Shown here in pieces: positions 8,023 through 17,735 of a DNA stretch of 64,000 nucleotides. Made by a program: the position numbers and the translations under genes. The DNA is from an uncultured Pseudomonadales bacterium (lineage in GTDB: Bacteria > Pseudomonadota > Gammaproteobacteria > Pseudomonadales > Azotimanducaceae), in the NCBI GenBank assembly GCA_951813295.1, contig CATOTI010000002.1:3482522-3546521 (forward strand). Reading direction: 5' to 3'. Under the pieces are notes generated by a model that worked only from the letters and a program-made list of their open reading frames with translations, ran no database searches and was not told where the DNA came from. Each line of letters starts with the position of its first letter. Position 1 is the first letter of the stretch.

Positions 8023-9053
8023 TCCTGGCCCTCGGTCGCCGCCGCCGCGTCGGCTTCCTTCTGACGTGCGCCGGCGAGGATGCCTTCCATCGCGTAGTTA
8101 CCTTCGTGGCAGGCGTATTCGAAGATGGGGTCGGCGGAGCGATCGAGGCGCACGAGAGCGGTCCAGGGAGAGACCCAGGTGGACTCGTCCGTCACGGTGA
8201 TGGCCCAGTCGAGCGTGTCCGCGTCGACGAGGGTGTAGCGTTCCTCGAGCGTGAGGTTTTCCTGGGCGAGACCGTTGCGCGTCCGGAAAGCGCTTTTCGG
8301 TGAGAAATTGGCCGTCTGAACGACGAGCGTGTCGCCATCCCAGAAGCCGCGGGAGCTCCCCGTGTACTGATCGATCGCCGAATCGAGCGGCGCCGTGCCG
8401 TCAACCGGCACGATGCGGGCCTCGTGAATCATTTCCTGCAGGATCACGACGTGGTCGGGGTTCTGCACGATCTGGAAGTAGCCGTTGTAGCCGGCGAGGA
8501 GAAACGGCACGCCGTAGGTGATGCAACGGTCGGAGTTGCTGCGGTCGGTGTACGAATCCGCCGGGTGGGCTTGGCGGTAAGCGATGAACTCGGCCATTCG
8601 CTCGGTGGCCGCGTCGGTCAACGCCGGCAGGCGCCCGTTGGGTGGATCGACGATGAGTGACGTGCGGTTGTCGAATTCGCGGTCGGCTACCCAGAAATGG
8701 TTGTAATTGCCGGTCGCCGGGTCGTAGGACTCGTGCTCTTCGTCGCCGGCCAGAGCGGCGGAGAAGACGGCATCGCCAAAAGCGGCATCGGTCTCGCCGT
8801 TGAAAAGCTCGTCGGCGCGCGCTTGCAGCTCGGCGACTTCCTCGGCGGAGAGTTCGGCCTTGTCGGCGAGCGCCTCGGGGCGCTCCATGGGCGTCGCGCG
8901 GTTGTTGGCCCAGACGCCCTGCAGGTCCGGCTTGCCGTCGGGTGTTCGTGGGATGTCGTTGGCGAATCCGGTCGAGGCGGCAAGCGCCGCGGTCAACGCC
9001 GCGGCGACCACGAATGTCCTGCCCCGGATCACGTTCGTTTGCGTTGAATGCAC
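8019..9053 (-). CDS. Exported PDLxGVW family protein, unknown function
   Basis: About 344 residues from a GTG at 9053 preceded by AGGGGGA seven bases upstream; a longer reading to 9233 is poor. A signal peptide (FVVAAALTAALAASTGFA) is followed by TPDGKPDLQGVWANN, a Glu/Ala-rich segment, FQIVQNPDHVVILQEM, GFWDGDTLVVQTANFS and LTLEERYTLVDADTL. Two cysteines (DRCITYG and YACHEGNY) are well placed for a disulfide. It is coupled to the DUF6152 gene by a 4-bp overlap and is a paralogue of 6282-7100. Role unknown; periplasmic location is inferred. Confidence 0.75.
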   Translation of the reverse strand: MHSTQTNVIRGRTFVVAAALTAALAASTGFANDIPRTPDGKPDLQGVWANNRATPMERPEALADKAELSAEEVAELQARADELFNGETDAAFGDAVFSAALAGDEEHESYDPATGNYNHFWVADREFDNRTSLIVDPPNGRLPALTDAATERMAEFIAYRQAHPADSYTDRSNSDRCITYGVPFLLAGYNGYFQIVQNPDHVVILQEMIHEARIVPVDGTAPLDSAIDQYTGSSRGFWDGDTLVVQTANFSPKSAFRTRNGLAQENLTLEERYTLVDADTLDWAITVTDESTWVSPWTALVRLDRSADPIFEYACHEGNYAMEGILAGARQKEADAAAATEGQE

Positions 9054-9241
9054 AAGCGGTCCCCCTGATCCTGATCGCCCTAGCGTACACCTCGTCCGAA
9101 TGGATGGGCTACGGTCGCTCTCGCTAAGGGGAATGCGTTCGAAGAGCGGTGGCGCGTCGTCCTTCGCTAGGTCAAGCTCGACCGAAAGACGGAGATCGTT
9201 CCATGGGCAAAACCGATGCCCGATTGCGAGCACTGTAGAAC

Positions 9242-10741
9242 GTGAGCGAGGCGGCAGATAGCCCGACGAGTGCCTATCAGGGAAGAGTGCCGAACGGTCT
9301 GAAGCTCATGTATTCGATCGGCTCGTCCGCCGAAGCCGTCATCAGCGTCGCCTTCAACTCGTTCAACTTCTTTTTCTACACCAACATCCTGGGCGTCCCC
9401 GGCACGTTGGCGGGTCTCGCGATCACCATCGCACTCTTTGTCGATGCGATTTCGGATCCACTGATCGGCGCCTGGTCCGATCGATGGCGTTCGAAACTCG
9501 GGCGTCGACACCCGTTCATGTTTGCGGCCCCGCTGCCGGTGATGGCGTGTCTTTTCCTGATCTATTCGCCGCCCGATGATCTGGGTTCCTACGGGCTCTT
9601 CGTCTGGTTGACGATCCTCACGGTTGTGATGCGCGCCACGATGACGCTCTACCACGTCCCTCACCTTGCGCTCGGTGCGGAACTCTCGGCTGATTTCACC
9701 GAACGCACGCGTGTGATGGCGATCAATACGTTGTTCGCCTCGATTGGTAGCTTGGGTTGCCTGCTGGTCGCCTACACCTACTTTTTTGCAAAGACTCCCG
9801 AGTTTCAGAACGGGCTTCTGAATCAGGCGGCTTACCCGACCTTCGCGACGTCGGCCGCCATTGCCGGCGGCGTGATCATGCTGGTAACGACCATCACGAC
9901 GATGAAGGTCATACCACGGCTGCCCGACGTGCCAGAGGACAGTCGATTGTCGGCCGCGGCCTTCCTCCAGGACGTTCGCTCCGTCCTTCGAAACAAGAAC
10001 TACCAGGCGCTCCTTCTCGGGTTGGTTTTCCTGAGCGCGATGTTGGGCACGCGCGACACCATCGGCCTGCACGTCAACACCTACTTCTGGGAGCTGCTGC
10101 CGGAGCAGATAGCGTTCTTCGTCGTCTTTGCGTCGGTGGCGCCTGTGGTCGGGTTTCTGATCACCGCGCGCCTGCACGAACGGTTCGAGAAAAAGCCGGT
10201 CATTCTCTGGGGCGTTGGCGGGGCCGTGTTTTTCTCGACGGCACCGATCGTGCTGCGGCTCGTCGGCTGGTTCCCGGAAAACGGCTCGCCCTGGCTCTTG
10301 CCGATGCTGATCCTCTTCCTCATTTTCTATCTGTGCATCATTCTGATCTGTTCGATCAGTGCGATGTCGTTGCTGGCCGATATCGCCGATGAGCACGATC
10401 TGGAGACCCATCGCCGACAGGAAGGCATCTTCTATTCCGCCCGGTCGTTCTTCGCGAAGGCCTCGTCCGGGCTAGGTCATCTGCTCGCGGGGATCGCGCT
10501 CGACGTCATCGCGTTTCCGGTCGGGGCGGATCCGGGTTCGGTGGAGTCGTCGAAGGTTCTCGGCCTCGGCCTCATGGACGGACCGATTTCCGCGATCCCG
10601 GGCATCATCTGCCTCTTGTTCTACGCGCGCGTCACGATCACGCGGAAACGCCATGCGGAGATCCAGAAGGCGTTGGCAGAGCGCCACGAAGCCGAGGAAC
10701 GGGGCGAGATTCCGACGCCGCGGGAACAGCCCGCGGATTGA
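9242..10741 (+). CDS. GPH-family sugar:cation symporter (MFS)
   Basis: 499 residues with about 12 hydrophobic segments. The motif DAISDPLIGAWSDRWRSKLG and following GRRHP between the second and third helices are typical of the glycoside-pentoside-hexuronide:cation symporters (MelB-like), which import glycosides with Na+ or H+. HRRQEGIFYSARSFFAKASS near residue 395-415 is another conserved stretch. GTG start. The tail is charged and cytoplasmic. It is one of three such genes here (see 17732-19143 and 19201-20610), with two CoA-transferases downstream. Substrate unknown: many relatives in this subgroup have never been tested. Confidence 0.85.
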   Translation: MSEAADSPTSAYQGRVPNGLKLMYSIGSSAEAVISVAFNSFNFFFYTNILGVPGTLAGLAITIALFVDAISDPLIGAWSDRWRSKLGRRHPFMFAAPLPVMACLFLIYSPPDDLGSYGLFVWLTILTVVMRATMTLYHVPHLALGAELSADFTERTRVMAINTLFASIGSLGCLLVAYTYFFAKTPEFQNGLLNQAAYPTFATSAAIAGGVIMLVTTITTMKVIPRLPDVPEDSRLSAAAFLQDVRSVLRNKNYQALLLGLVFLSAMLGTRDTIGLHVNTYFWELLPEQIAFFVVFASVAPVVGFLITARLHERFEKKPVILWGVGGAVFFSTAPIVLRLVGWFPENGSPWLLPMLILFLIFYLCIILICSISAMSLLADIADEHDLETHRRQEGIFYSARSFFAKASSGLGHLLAGIALDVIAFPVGADPGSVESSKVLGLGLMDGPISAIPGIICLLFYARVTITRKRHAEIQKALAERHEAEERGEIPTPREQPAD

Positions 10742-10813
10742 CCCCTTGGCGCGAGTTTTCGAGCTGCGCGAACATGGTTCTCTCGACTTGGAACAATCCA
10801 TGGCTGGAGACGT

Positions 10814-12013
10814 ATGAGCGCGATTCTCGACGGGGTGCGAATCCTCGAGTTTTCCCAGGTCATTGCAGCGCCGGTCGCGGGGCAGATCCTCGCGGAGATG
10901 GGTGCCGATGTCCTCAAGGTGGAGCCGCCCGGCGGTGAGAGCTGGCGCTTGCAGGCGATGTTCGCGCCGACGGAATCCAAGTCGTTCCAGAGCTTGAATC
11001 GTGGCAAACGGGCAATGACGCTGAACCTCGGCAGCGATGCGGCGCGGGACGTCGCGCATCGTCTGACGGCCGAGGCGGATGTCGTACTCATCAACTACCG
11101 CCCGGACGTGCCCGCGAAGTTCGGCATCGATTACGAGACGCTCAAAGGCATCAAACCCGATCTGATCTACGTCGATCTGACGGCGTTCGGACGCCGCGGA
11201 CCGTGGGCTTTGCGGCCCGGGTACGACGGCGTCGTGCAAGCCGTGACGGGCCTGATGGCGGCGGAAGGCAAGCTGCAGGACGACGGCTCGCCCGGCACGA
11301 TTTCCTCGACGGCGGTGGCCGACTACTCGAGCGGCATCGTGCTGGCGAACGCGATCGTCGCGGCGCTCTATGAGCGCGAGAAAACAGGACAAGGGCAGTT
11401 CGTCGAGTGTTCGCTCTTTGCCACCGCACTCTCGCTGCAAGGCGACGTCGTCATGGAGTTGACGTCGGCTGACGAGGAACGGAACGCGCGTCGTGATCAG
11501 CGCCACGCGCTCGCGCAGCAAAGCGTGCCCTTTGCCGAACTCGTCGCCGTGCGGCGAGGGGAGGCGGCGGTTTCACCCGGCGAGTGTGTGTATCTGACCA
11601 GTGACGGAGCGATCGCCGTGTCTGCGGTGGTCGAGGAACTCTGTGCGGCGACCGGTGCGAGCGGCGAGGATGCGCTAGCTGATGTGTTCCTCACGCGCCG
11701 CGATGACGAGTGGCAAAGCGCCCTGGACGCGGCTGGTGTGGCCGCCTCGATCGTGCGCTTTCCAGAAGATCTGGGCGATCACCCGCACTCGTCGGCCAAC
11801 GCACTCTTCGCGGACTTTGTTCACGACGTCCATGGGCGGCAGCGCCATCCCGCGCCGGTGCTCCACTTCGGCGGTGCCGATGCCGTGCCGCCGAGCGCAT
11901 CCCCCCCGCTGGGTCGCGACACGGTCTCGGTCTTGCGGGATGCCGGTTTCGGCCCGGACGAGATCGAAAACCTCGCCGCGGAAGGTGTGATCGGTGCGGA
12001 GGCGAAATCATGA
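10814..12013 (+). CDS. Class III (CaiB/BaiF) CoA-transferase
   Basis: 399 residues matching the family III CoA-transferases, which move CoA between carboxylic acids through an Asp-bound acyl intermediate. ILEFSQVIAAPVAGQILAEM and GADVLKVEPPGGE form the CoA-binding N-terminus; Asp170 in AVADYSSG aligns with the catalytic Asp of the family (Asp169 in CaiB). YEREKTGQGQFVECSLF is also typical. Its stop overlaps the start of the second CoA-transferase (ATGA), so the two are co-translated and may form a heteromer or act on one substrate in sequence (inference). Confidence 0.9.
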   Translation: MSAILDGVRILEFSQVIAAPVAGQILAEMGADVLKVEPPGGESWRLQAMFAPTESKSFQSLNRGKRAMTLNLGSDAARDVAHRLTAEADVVLINYRPDVPAKFGIDYETLKGIKPDLIYVDLTAFGRRGPWALRPGYDGVVQAVTGLMAAEGKLQDDGSPGTISSTAVADYSSGIVLANAIVAALYEREKTGQGQFVECSLFATALSLQGDVVMELTSADEERNARRDQRHALAQQSVPFAELVAVRRGEAAVSPGECVYLTSDGAIAVSAVVEELCAATGASGEDALADVFLTRRDDEWQSALDAAGVAASIVRFPEDLGDHPHSSANALFADFVHDVHGRQRHPAPVLHFGGADAVPPSASPPLGRDTVSVLRDAGFGPDEIENLAAEGVIGAEAKS

Positions 12014-13230
12014 GCGGTCCACTGACGGGTGTTCGGGTGCTCGAGTTGTGCGATGACGTCGCGGGCGCATATGCGGGGCTCATCGTCGCGGACGAAGGGG
12101 CGAACGTGATCAAGGTCGAGCCGGCGGCCGGCGATCCACTGCGCCACGTCGAAAGTCACGCGGAAGGCGATTCGCGGCTCTTTCAGGCGCTCAACCGGGG
12201 TAAGCAGTCGGTCGTGGTCGATCTCACGAACGGGCGGGATAGCGTCCTCGATCGCTTGCTCTCGAGTGTCGACGTGTTCCTCGTTTCCGTCGGCGCAAGG
12301 GAACGCGAAGCCCTCAAGCTTCGTTATGAGGAGCTCAACGCAACGCACCCGCGTCTGATCTATGTCGGCATCACGCCTTTCGGCGAGGACGCGACGCACG
12401 CGCCTGATACGAAATCGCCACTCGTCCTGCAGGCGTTTTCGGGTCTGATGGCCGCCGAGGGCAAGAGTGCGGCGGACGGGACCCCCGCCCCGATCGTCTC
12501 CGTCGACATGCCGGCTCGCGCGGCGGGGCTCTTTGGTGCGTTGGGTATTGCGGGTGCGCTCTTGCATCGCGAGCGCACGGGCCGTGGGCAGGAGGTGACG
12601 CTCAGCCAATTGGCTTCGGCGCTCTTCCTGCAAGGCGGGCGAGCCGCCGATATTCCGCCGGCTGACGCGGCCCGTGACGCGGGTCGTGCCCGGCGGGTGG
12701 AGATGAAGGCGAACGGTCTCAACTTCGCCGAGCAGATGGCGGCACGCCGAGCGGCCGCAGCGGCGATGTCGGGCTCGGTTTTCTATCGCGCGTTCAATAC
12801 GGCCGATGGTGCGGTTTTTCTCGGCGCGCTCTCACGACCGCTACGCGACCGTGCGCGCCGCGCGATGCGGACTAATTTCCTGCATCGTGATGATCCGGCG
12901 TGGGACCCGCAGGACGCCGAGTTCATGGCGCGAGCGACCGAGGAAGCGGCCACGATCGTCGCCGGTTTTCGTGAGCTGACGACCGCGCAGTGGCTCGAAC
13001 GCTGCGACGCGGAGAACGTGCCGGCGGGTGACGTGGTCTTCCCGGAAGATCTCGCGGCGAGCGCGCAGGCTATCGCGAACGAGTACATCGTAGCCGTGGA
13101 CGGTGACGAGTCGCAGCGCCAGGCGGCTGCGACGGCGCGGTTTTCACGCCACGAGATGACCTATCGAGCTGCGCCTCGCCTGGGCGAGCATACGGACGAG
13201 GTGGTCTCGTCTCTCGAGCAGGAGTCGTGA
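12010..13230 (+). CDS. Second class III CoA-transferase
   Basis: 406 residues from the ATG at 12010 that overlaps the previous stop. The frame is open further upstream but without homology. The N-terminus (VRVLELCDDVAGAYAGLI, EGANVIKVEPAAGDPL) and Asp166 in IVSVDMPARAAG match family III. It is clearly related to the upstream product but diverged, with the substrate-facing middle region (residues 200-330) different. The pair resembles two-gene CoA-transferases acting on aromatic or branched acids. A hairpin (13271-13290) follows. Confidence 0.88.
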   Translation: MSGPLTGVRVLELCDDVAGAYAGLIVADEGANVIKVEPAAGDPLRHVESHAEGDSRLFQALNRGKQSVVVDLTNGRDSVLDRLLSSVDVFLVSVGAREREALKLRYEELNATHPRLIYVGITPFGEDATHAPDTKSPLVLQAFSGLMAAEGKSAADGTPAPIVSVDMPARAAGLFGALGIAGALLHRERTGRGQEVTLSQLASALFLQGGRAADIPPADAARDAGRARRVEMKANGLNFAEQMAARRAAAAAMSGSVFYRAFNTADGAVFLGALSRPLRDRARRAMRTNFLHRDDPAWDPQDAEFMARATEEAATIVAGFRELTTAQWLERCDAENVPAGDVVFPEDLAASAQAIANEYIVAVDGDESQRQAAATARFSRHEMTYRAAPRLGEHTDEVVSSLEQES

Positions 13231-13270
13231 CGCGGCGTGAACGCCCGAGCACCATCTATCACGCAACCGA

Positions 13271-13290
13271 AGACCCCGCGAGCGGGGTCT
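13271..13290. terminator. Hairpin between convergent genes
   Basis: AGACCCCGC and its complement GCGGGGTCT form a 9-bp stem with almost no loop (effectively 8 bp around four bases). It lies 40 bp after the CoA-transferase stop and 24 bp before the end of the convergent TonB receptor gene. No T-run follows, so it is a candidate bidirectional terminator only. Confidence 0.45.
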
Positions 13291-13313
13291 GGCCGATCGT
13301 CGAGCCTTAAACG

Positions 13314-15671
13314 CTAGCCGCGAACTTTCAACCGCAACCCGAACGTGCGGGGTTGGTTGGTCGTGATGCGCGGATCGTAGTAACCCGAGTTCTGGAAGAT
13401 CTGGGCGCGCTCGTCCGTTGCGTTGTTGATGAAGAACTCGACGCCGAGATTGCCGTCCTGCGTTTCCCAACCGGCGCGCAGATGGATGAGCGTGTAGGAG
13501 TCCATGATTACGGGCGTCTGTTCGCTCTGTCGCGCGAGCAAGTTCCACCGCTCGTCGGTGAACGCCCAACTGACCTGGCCATAGACGTTGTTGGCTCCGA
13601 CGGGTCGGTCGTAGCGGACGTTGGCCGTGGCCTTCCACTCCGGCACATGCGCCAGGCGCCTGCCGTTGTCGGCATAGACGAAACGCGGTTCCCGGGCGAT
13701 CGTCGCGAAATCGCCCCCGAGTTCGGCGGCGTTGTAGGCGATCCCGCCGAAGACACTCCAGTTGGCGTTCAACTGGGCGGTCAGGTCGACCTCGATTCCG
13801 TCGATGGTCGCGCCGGATACGTTGCGGCGGAAGTTGAACGGGACGGTCAGGAGGTCGTAGAGGACGGTTTGGAAGTTGTCCCAGTCGATGTGGTAGACGG
13901 CGCCGTTCAGCACGACCCGCTTGTTGGCGAGCGTCGCCTTCCAGCCGATTTCATAGGATTCGGTGTAGTCGGGCTCGTAGAACTCGGGCACTTCGGCATG
14001 CGTGACCATCGGGTTGCTCCCGCCGCGACGGAAACCTTCGCCGTACGCGAAGTAGAGCATCAGGTCGTCGTTGACCGTGTAGTTGGCGTTCAGCTTGTAC
14101 GTCTGGTCGTTATCGGACGGGTTGTTATCCGATGTGCTGTAGACCTTCTCCTCCCACGGATAGCCGCATGAGAAGCCTTCGTTGTTGTCGGCTTCCCATT
14201 TGAAGGCGCGCATCCCGACGCCGATCGTGAGCTTGTCGGTGAAGTCGAACGAGACGTCGCCGTAGATCGCCGTGTCGGTGTCGCCACCCTTCCAGCCCGG
14301 GCAGCTCCACCATTCGAGCGGAAGCGGAGTCACGCCAGCCGCTTGCGTGTAGTAGGCGGCCGGACCGTTTTCGAAGTTGATCCCGGGCATTTCCCAGAAG
14401 AGATAGCCGTCGTACCAGCTCTTCTCGTAAAACGCACCGACGATCCAGTTGAGCCGGGAGCCTGAATCGGCGTTCGACGTCAGCCGCAACTCGTGCGTCA
14501 GGCGATGGCTGTTGTCTTCGCTCTCGAAAAAGATGCTCGGATCGTTGCAGCCCGAGAAGCCGTACCAGTAGAAGTTCTCGCAGGCATGTTGCTGAATCCA
14601 GCCGCCGAACGAGGCGTATTCGACGTAGCTCGAGTAGTCGTTGACCGCGAAATCCTCGCGGGCGTAATACGAGCCCGCGTAGATCAAGTCGCCGATGGGC
14701 GTCGCACCCGACAGCGTGAAGGCGTACTGGTCGGTGCTGAGATCGGTGTACTCGGGACCGAACCGAGCAACCTGGAGATCGCCGTGGTTCGTCGGGTCGT
14801 GATCCCAGGCGCCGTTCGCGTCCATCGTTTGTGTCGCGAGCGACGCGGTTGCTTGCCAGTCGTCGTTCAGGTCGACGAGCAGAGACACGCGTCCGCCCTT
14901 CGTCGTTTCGTCGTTGTAGTCCTCGCCGGCAAACGGCGCGTTGCTGACCGTCGCGCCGTTCGTATACGTGAGATTGGTTGCGACGTTGTCGATGAATCCG
15001 TCCGAATCGTCGTACCAGACGACGCCGCGAATCGCGGCCCGATCCGATAGTGGGACGTTGACGAACGCTTCGGTCGTGTATTGCATGTCGCCGTCGGTGA
15101 TCAATCCGGTCGAGACGTCGGCGCCCCATTCGAAAGCCTCCGGATTGGGCTTCTTCGTGATGATCCGCACGGTTCCGGAAACGGAAGCCGAACCGTAATA
15201 GGTCCCCTCCGGTCCGCGCAGTACCTCGATCCGCTCGATGTCATAAAGATGTAGATCGGGTGCACCACCAGCCCGTCCGCTGACCGGTTGTTCGTCGAGA
15301 TAGAAACTGGTGGTCGCGCCGTTGGTGCGGAACACGTGCGGGATCCCGCCGTCGGAGACACCACGGATATGCATGAGCTGCGTACCGGGGCCGGCGCTGA
15401 TGTACGACATGGAAGGTGAGAGGTCGGCGAAGTCCTCAAACTTCGAGATGTCGAGGTCTTCGATGTTGTCGGCCGTGAACGCCTGGATGCTGACGGGCGT
15501 GTCCTGGATATCCGCTTCACGTCGGCGCGCGGTGACGATGATCTGCTCGACGATGTCGGCGGCATCGTCGCCCGCTTCCTCGGCCACGGCCGTCAGGGGG
15601 ATTCCGGACGCCAGGGCAACAGCGATGGCGATCTTGGACTTGCTGAAAGGAATCTCTAACGGCTTCGACAC
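13314..15671 (-). CDS. TonB-dependent outer-membrane receptor
   Basis: 785 residues. Signal peptide (IAIAVALASGIPLTAVA, about 13-30), TonB-box-like VEQIIVTARRREADIQ, plug domain at about 50-170 (VSIQAFTADNIEDLDI; LRGPEGTYYGSASVSGTVRI) and a 22-strand-type barrel to the end. It belongs to the broad group of receptors that import large or scarce substrates using TonB energy. The extreme C-terminus ends in LRLKVRG rather than an aromatic residue, which is unusual for a beta-barrel. Barrel loops contain several Cys (HACENFYWYGFSGCND). Substrate unknown; neighbours suggest glycosides or sulfated or aromatic compounds. Confidence 0.9.
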   Translation of the reverse strand: MSKPLEIPFSKSKIAIAVALASGIPLTAVAEEAGDDAADIVEQIIVTARRREADIQDTPVSIQAFTADNIEDLDISKFEDFADLSPSMSYISAGPGTQLMHIRGVSDGGIPHVFRTNGATTSFYLDEQPVSGRAGGAPDLHLYDIERIEVLRGPEGTYYGSASVSGTVRIITKKPNPEAFEWGADVSTGLITDGDMQYTTEAFVNVPLSDRAAIRGVVWYDDSDGFIDNVATNLTYTNGATVSNAPFAGEDYNDETTKGGRVSLLVDLNDDWQATASLATQTMDANGAWDHDPTNHGDLQVARFGPEYTDLSTDQYAFTLSGATPIGDLIYAGSYYAREDFAVNDYSSYVEYASFGGWIQQHACENFYWYGFSGCNDPSIFFESEDNSHRLTHELRLTSNADSGSRLNWIVGAFYEKSWYDGYLFWEMPGINFENGPAAYYTQAAGVTPLPLEWWSCPGWKGGDTDTAIYGDVSFDFTDKLTIGVGMRAFKWEADNNEGFSCGYPWEEKVYSTSDNNPSDNDQTYKLNANYTVNDDLMLYFAYGEGFRRGGSNPMVTHAEVPEFYEPDYTESYEIGWKATLANKRVVLNGAVYHIDWDNFQTVLYDLLTVPFNFRRNVSGATIDGIEVDLTAQLNANWSVFGGIAYNAAELGGDFATIAREPRFVYADNGRRLAHVPEWKATANVRYDRPVGANNVYGQVSWAFTDERWNLLARQSEQTPVIMDSYTLIHLRAGWETQDGNLGVEFFINNATDERAQIFQNSGYYDPRITTNQPRTFGLRLKVRG

Positions 15672-15749
15672 GAAACTCTCACTCGGCTCGACAATCGGTC
15701 AGGCTAAGCGATCGCGCCAGGAGGGAAAAGGCCGCGACGTGATCGTCCT

Positions 15750-17735
15750 TCAATTCGACCAGTTGTCCAACACATCCCCGAGCGCGTTTCTCAACGGGTC
15801 GAGAAAGGGTTCGAATGGCTGCCACTGTGCCTTGGCATCGGTGTAGATGGGCTGGCGAACCTGCTCCGCGCTCGCCGTGCGGACCACGCGGTCTGTCTCG
15901 AAAAAGCGTAGGCAGGCCGACTCGAAGTCCAAGCCGCAGTGGGCGAGCAGACGGCGTATCTCGGCTTCGGTCTCGTCGACCATCGATTCGTAGATCACCC
16001 GATGCACGCGGCCCGGCATGGCGTCGTCCCAAAGCGCCATGATGTCGACGTAGGCGCGGTAGTAGGCACCGACCGTCTCGAGGTCGTAGCCGAAAGCCTG
16101 ACCACGCGCAAAGTGTTGCTTGTAGATGCTGAAACAGCAGGCCATTGGGTGGCGGCGAGTGTCGATGAATACGGCGCTCGGCAGAACCCGTGCGATGAGC
16201 CCGAGATGCATGAAGTTGTTCGGCATCTTGTCGACGAAGAACGGTGCATCCTGGTGATAGGGCGTCGTTTCCTTGAGATATCGTTCGCCGAGCTCGCCAA
16301 GTTCTCTCGGTGTCAGTTCCGCAATGATCCCTGGGTAATTCGAGCCCCCTTCGCTCGCTTCGAACTCCTGAACGTAGCGAAGGATGTGGGGCAGCTCCAT
16401 CGTGCCTTGGACTTGGCTGTGCGAGGCCAGGATCTGGTCGACGAGCGTCGAGCCGGATCGAGGTAAACCGACGACGAAGATCGGCACGGGGCCGTCGATG
16501 GGCCGCGTCTCCTTGGCGAGTTCTTCGGCCGTGAACGTCGCCCGTAATCGTCCACATTGCGCGTTGAAACGCTCGATGTTGAAGGTCTCGACCCGATGAC
16601 GGATTTGATTGCCGCTCTGGTAGTGCTCGAAGCTCTTCGACGGCTCGTCACGGTCCTCGTACGCTTTGCCGAGAGCGAAAGCGAGTGCTGCCCGGTCGCG
16701 CTCGTGGATATCGCCGTCGAGGGCCGTCTGCATCTCCTCGATCTCGCCGTCGTCGAAGCGATAAGTTTTCAGATCCGCAAGACTCCACCATGCCTCGCCG
16801 AGCCGCGGTTCGGCTGCAATGCAGGCCCGATACGCCGCCACGCTGCCGGCTCGATCGCCGAGGGTCTTCTTGACGTGACCGAGCGAAAGGTGGACGCGCG
16901 GCTGGTGAGGATTGATCTCGAGCGACCGTGAAAAGGCGTTGACGGCATCAAGTGGTTTCAGACCCCACGCGTAGACGGTCCCGAGGGATGTCCAGCTATC
17001 GGGCAGGTCCGGATTGAGCTCAGTCGCGCGTAATGCGGCGGCTTCCGCGGCTTCGTAGTCGGCGCGGTTCATGTGCAGGCGCGCCCACGCGCGATGAACG
17101 TGCGACATGTTCGGTGTGATGGTGGACGTGTGAGTGAGTAAACGTTCGGCGTCGGTCGCGACGTCGTTTTCGAGGGCGATGTTGGCGAGTGCGACCAGCG
17201 CGTGAACGTGATTCGGGTCCCGTTTCAGGATTTCCCGATAGATCGATTCGGCCTTGGGCGGTTCGCTCGAAGCGATCTCGATCGCGCGACGAATATCCTG
17301 GAAGAAGGGATCGGTTTCGATCGCCCGGCGTTGGGCCGCACGCGCTGAATCGGCTTCGCCCAACGTAAACAGGACTTCGCCGAGAGACTGCCAGCCGATA
17401 CTCGCGTTCGGCGCCGCGGCGACTAGTCGGGCCAGGGTCTCCTTCGCTCGCCGATCCTCGCCGGTTTTGTGTTGGATGCGCCCCAGATCGAACAGCGCAT
17501 CGTGGAAATCGGGGGCGATCGAGATCGCGCGTTCGAGCAGTTCGATGGCCTTGGCGTCTCGATTCTGATCGGCATGCATCACCGCGAGGAGGCGAAGCGC
17601 GTTCACCTCGGTCGGATTGGTCGCGAGGATTTCGCCCAGTTGCCGGGCGGCGAGTACGGTTTCGCCGTCGCGGAGCAGCGCTAGCGCATTGTCGAAAGCC
17701 TGGCGCGACGAGCCGTGGGTCGGTTGGTCGGTCAC
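15750..17735 (-). CDS. TPR-repeat sulfotransferase
   Basis: 661 residues from a GTG that overlaps the stop of the upstream symporter gene (GTGA). The N-terminal two thirds (about 10-370) are tetratricopeptide repeats, for example ATELNPDLPDSWTSLGTVYA. The C-terminal domain is a sulfotransferase: PIFVVGLPRSGSTLVDQILA is the PAPS 5'-phosphosulfate loop and TMELPHI follows. Such TPR-sulfotransferases are common in marine proteobacteria; they transfer sulfate from PAPS to unknown acceptors. Co-transcription with the symporter is likely. No PAPS synthesis genes are seen nearby. Confidence 0.85.
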   Translation of the reverse strand: MTDQPTHGSSRQAFDNALALLRDGETVLAARQLGEILATNPTEVNALRLLAVMHADQNRDAKAIELLERAISIAPDFHDALFDLGRIQHKTGEDRRAKETLARLVAAAPNASIGWQSLGEVLFTLGEADSARAAQRRAIETDPFFQDIRRAIEIASSEPPKAESIYREILKRDPNHVHALVALANIALENDVATDAERLLTHTSTITPNMSHVHRAWARLHMNRADYEAAEAAALRATELNPDLPDSWTSLGTVYAWGLKPLDAVNAFSRSLEINPHQPRVHLSLGHVKKTLGDRAGSVAAYRACIAAEPRLGEAWWSLADLKTYRFDDGEIEEMQTALDGDIHERDRAALAFALGKAYEDRDEPSKSFEHYQSGNQIRHRVETFNIERFNAQCGRLRATFTAEELAKETRPIDGPVPIFVVGLPRSGSTLVDQILASHSQVQGTMELPHILRYVQEFEASEGGSNYPGIIAELTPRELGELGERYLKETTPYHQDAPFFVDKMPNNFMHLGLIARVLPSAVFIDTRRHPMACCFSIYKQHFARGQAFGYDLETVGAYYRAYVDIMALWDDAMPGRVHRVIYESMVDETEAEIRRLLAHCGLDFESACLRFFETDRVVRTASAEQVRQPIYTDAKAQWQPFEPFLDPLRNALGDVLDNWSN

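Noticed and set aside
9167..10411. Long antisense frame opposite the symporter gene
   Set aside because: It is rich in Arg, Asp and His with no recognisable domain and lies inside a clear MFS gene; it is a shadow of high-GC codon use.
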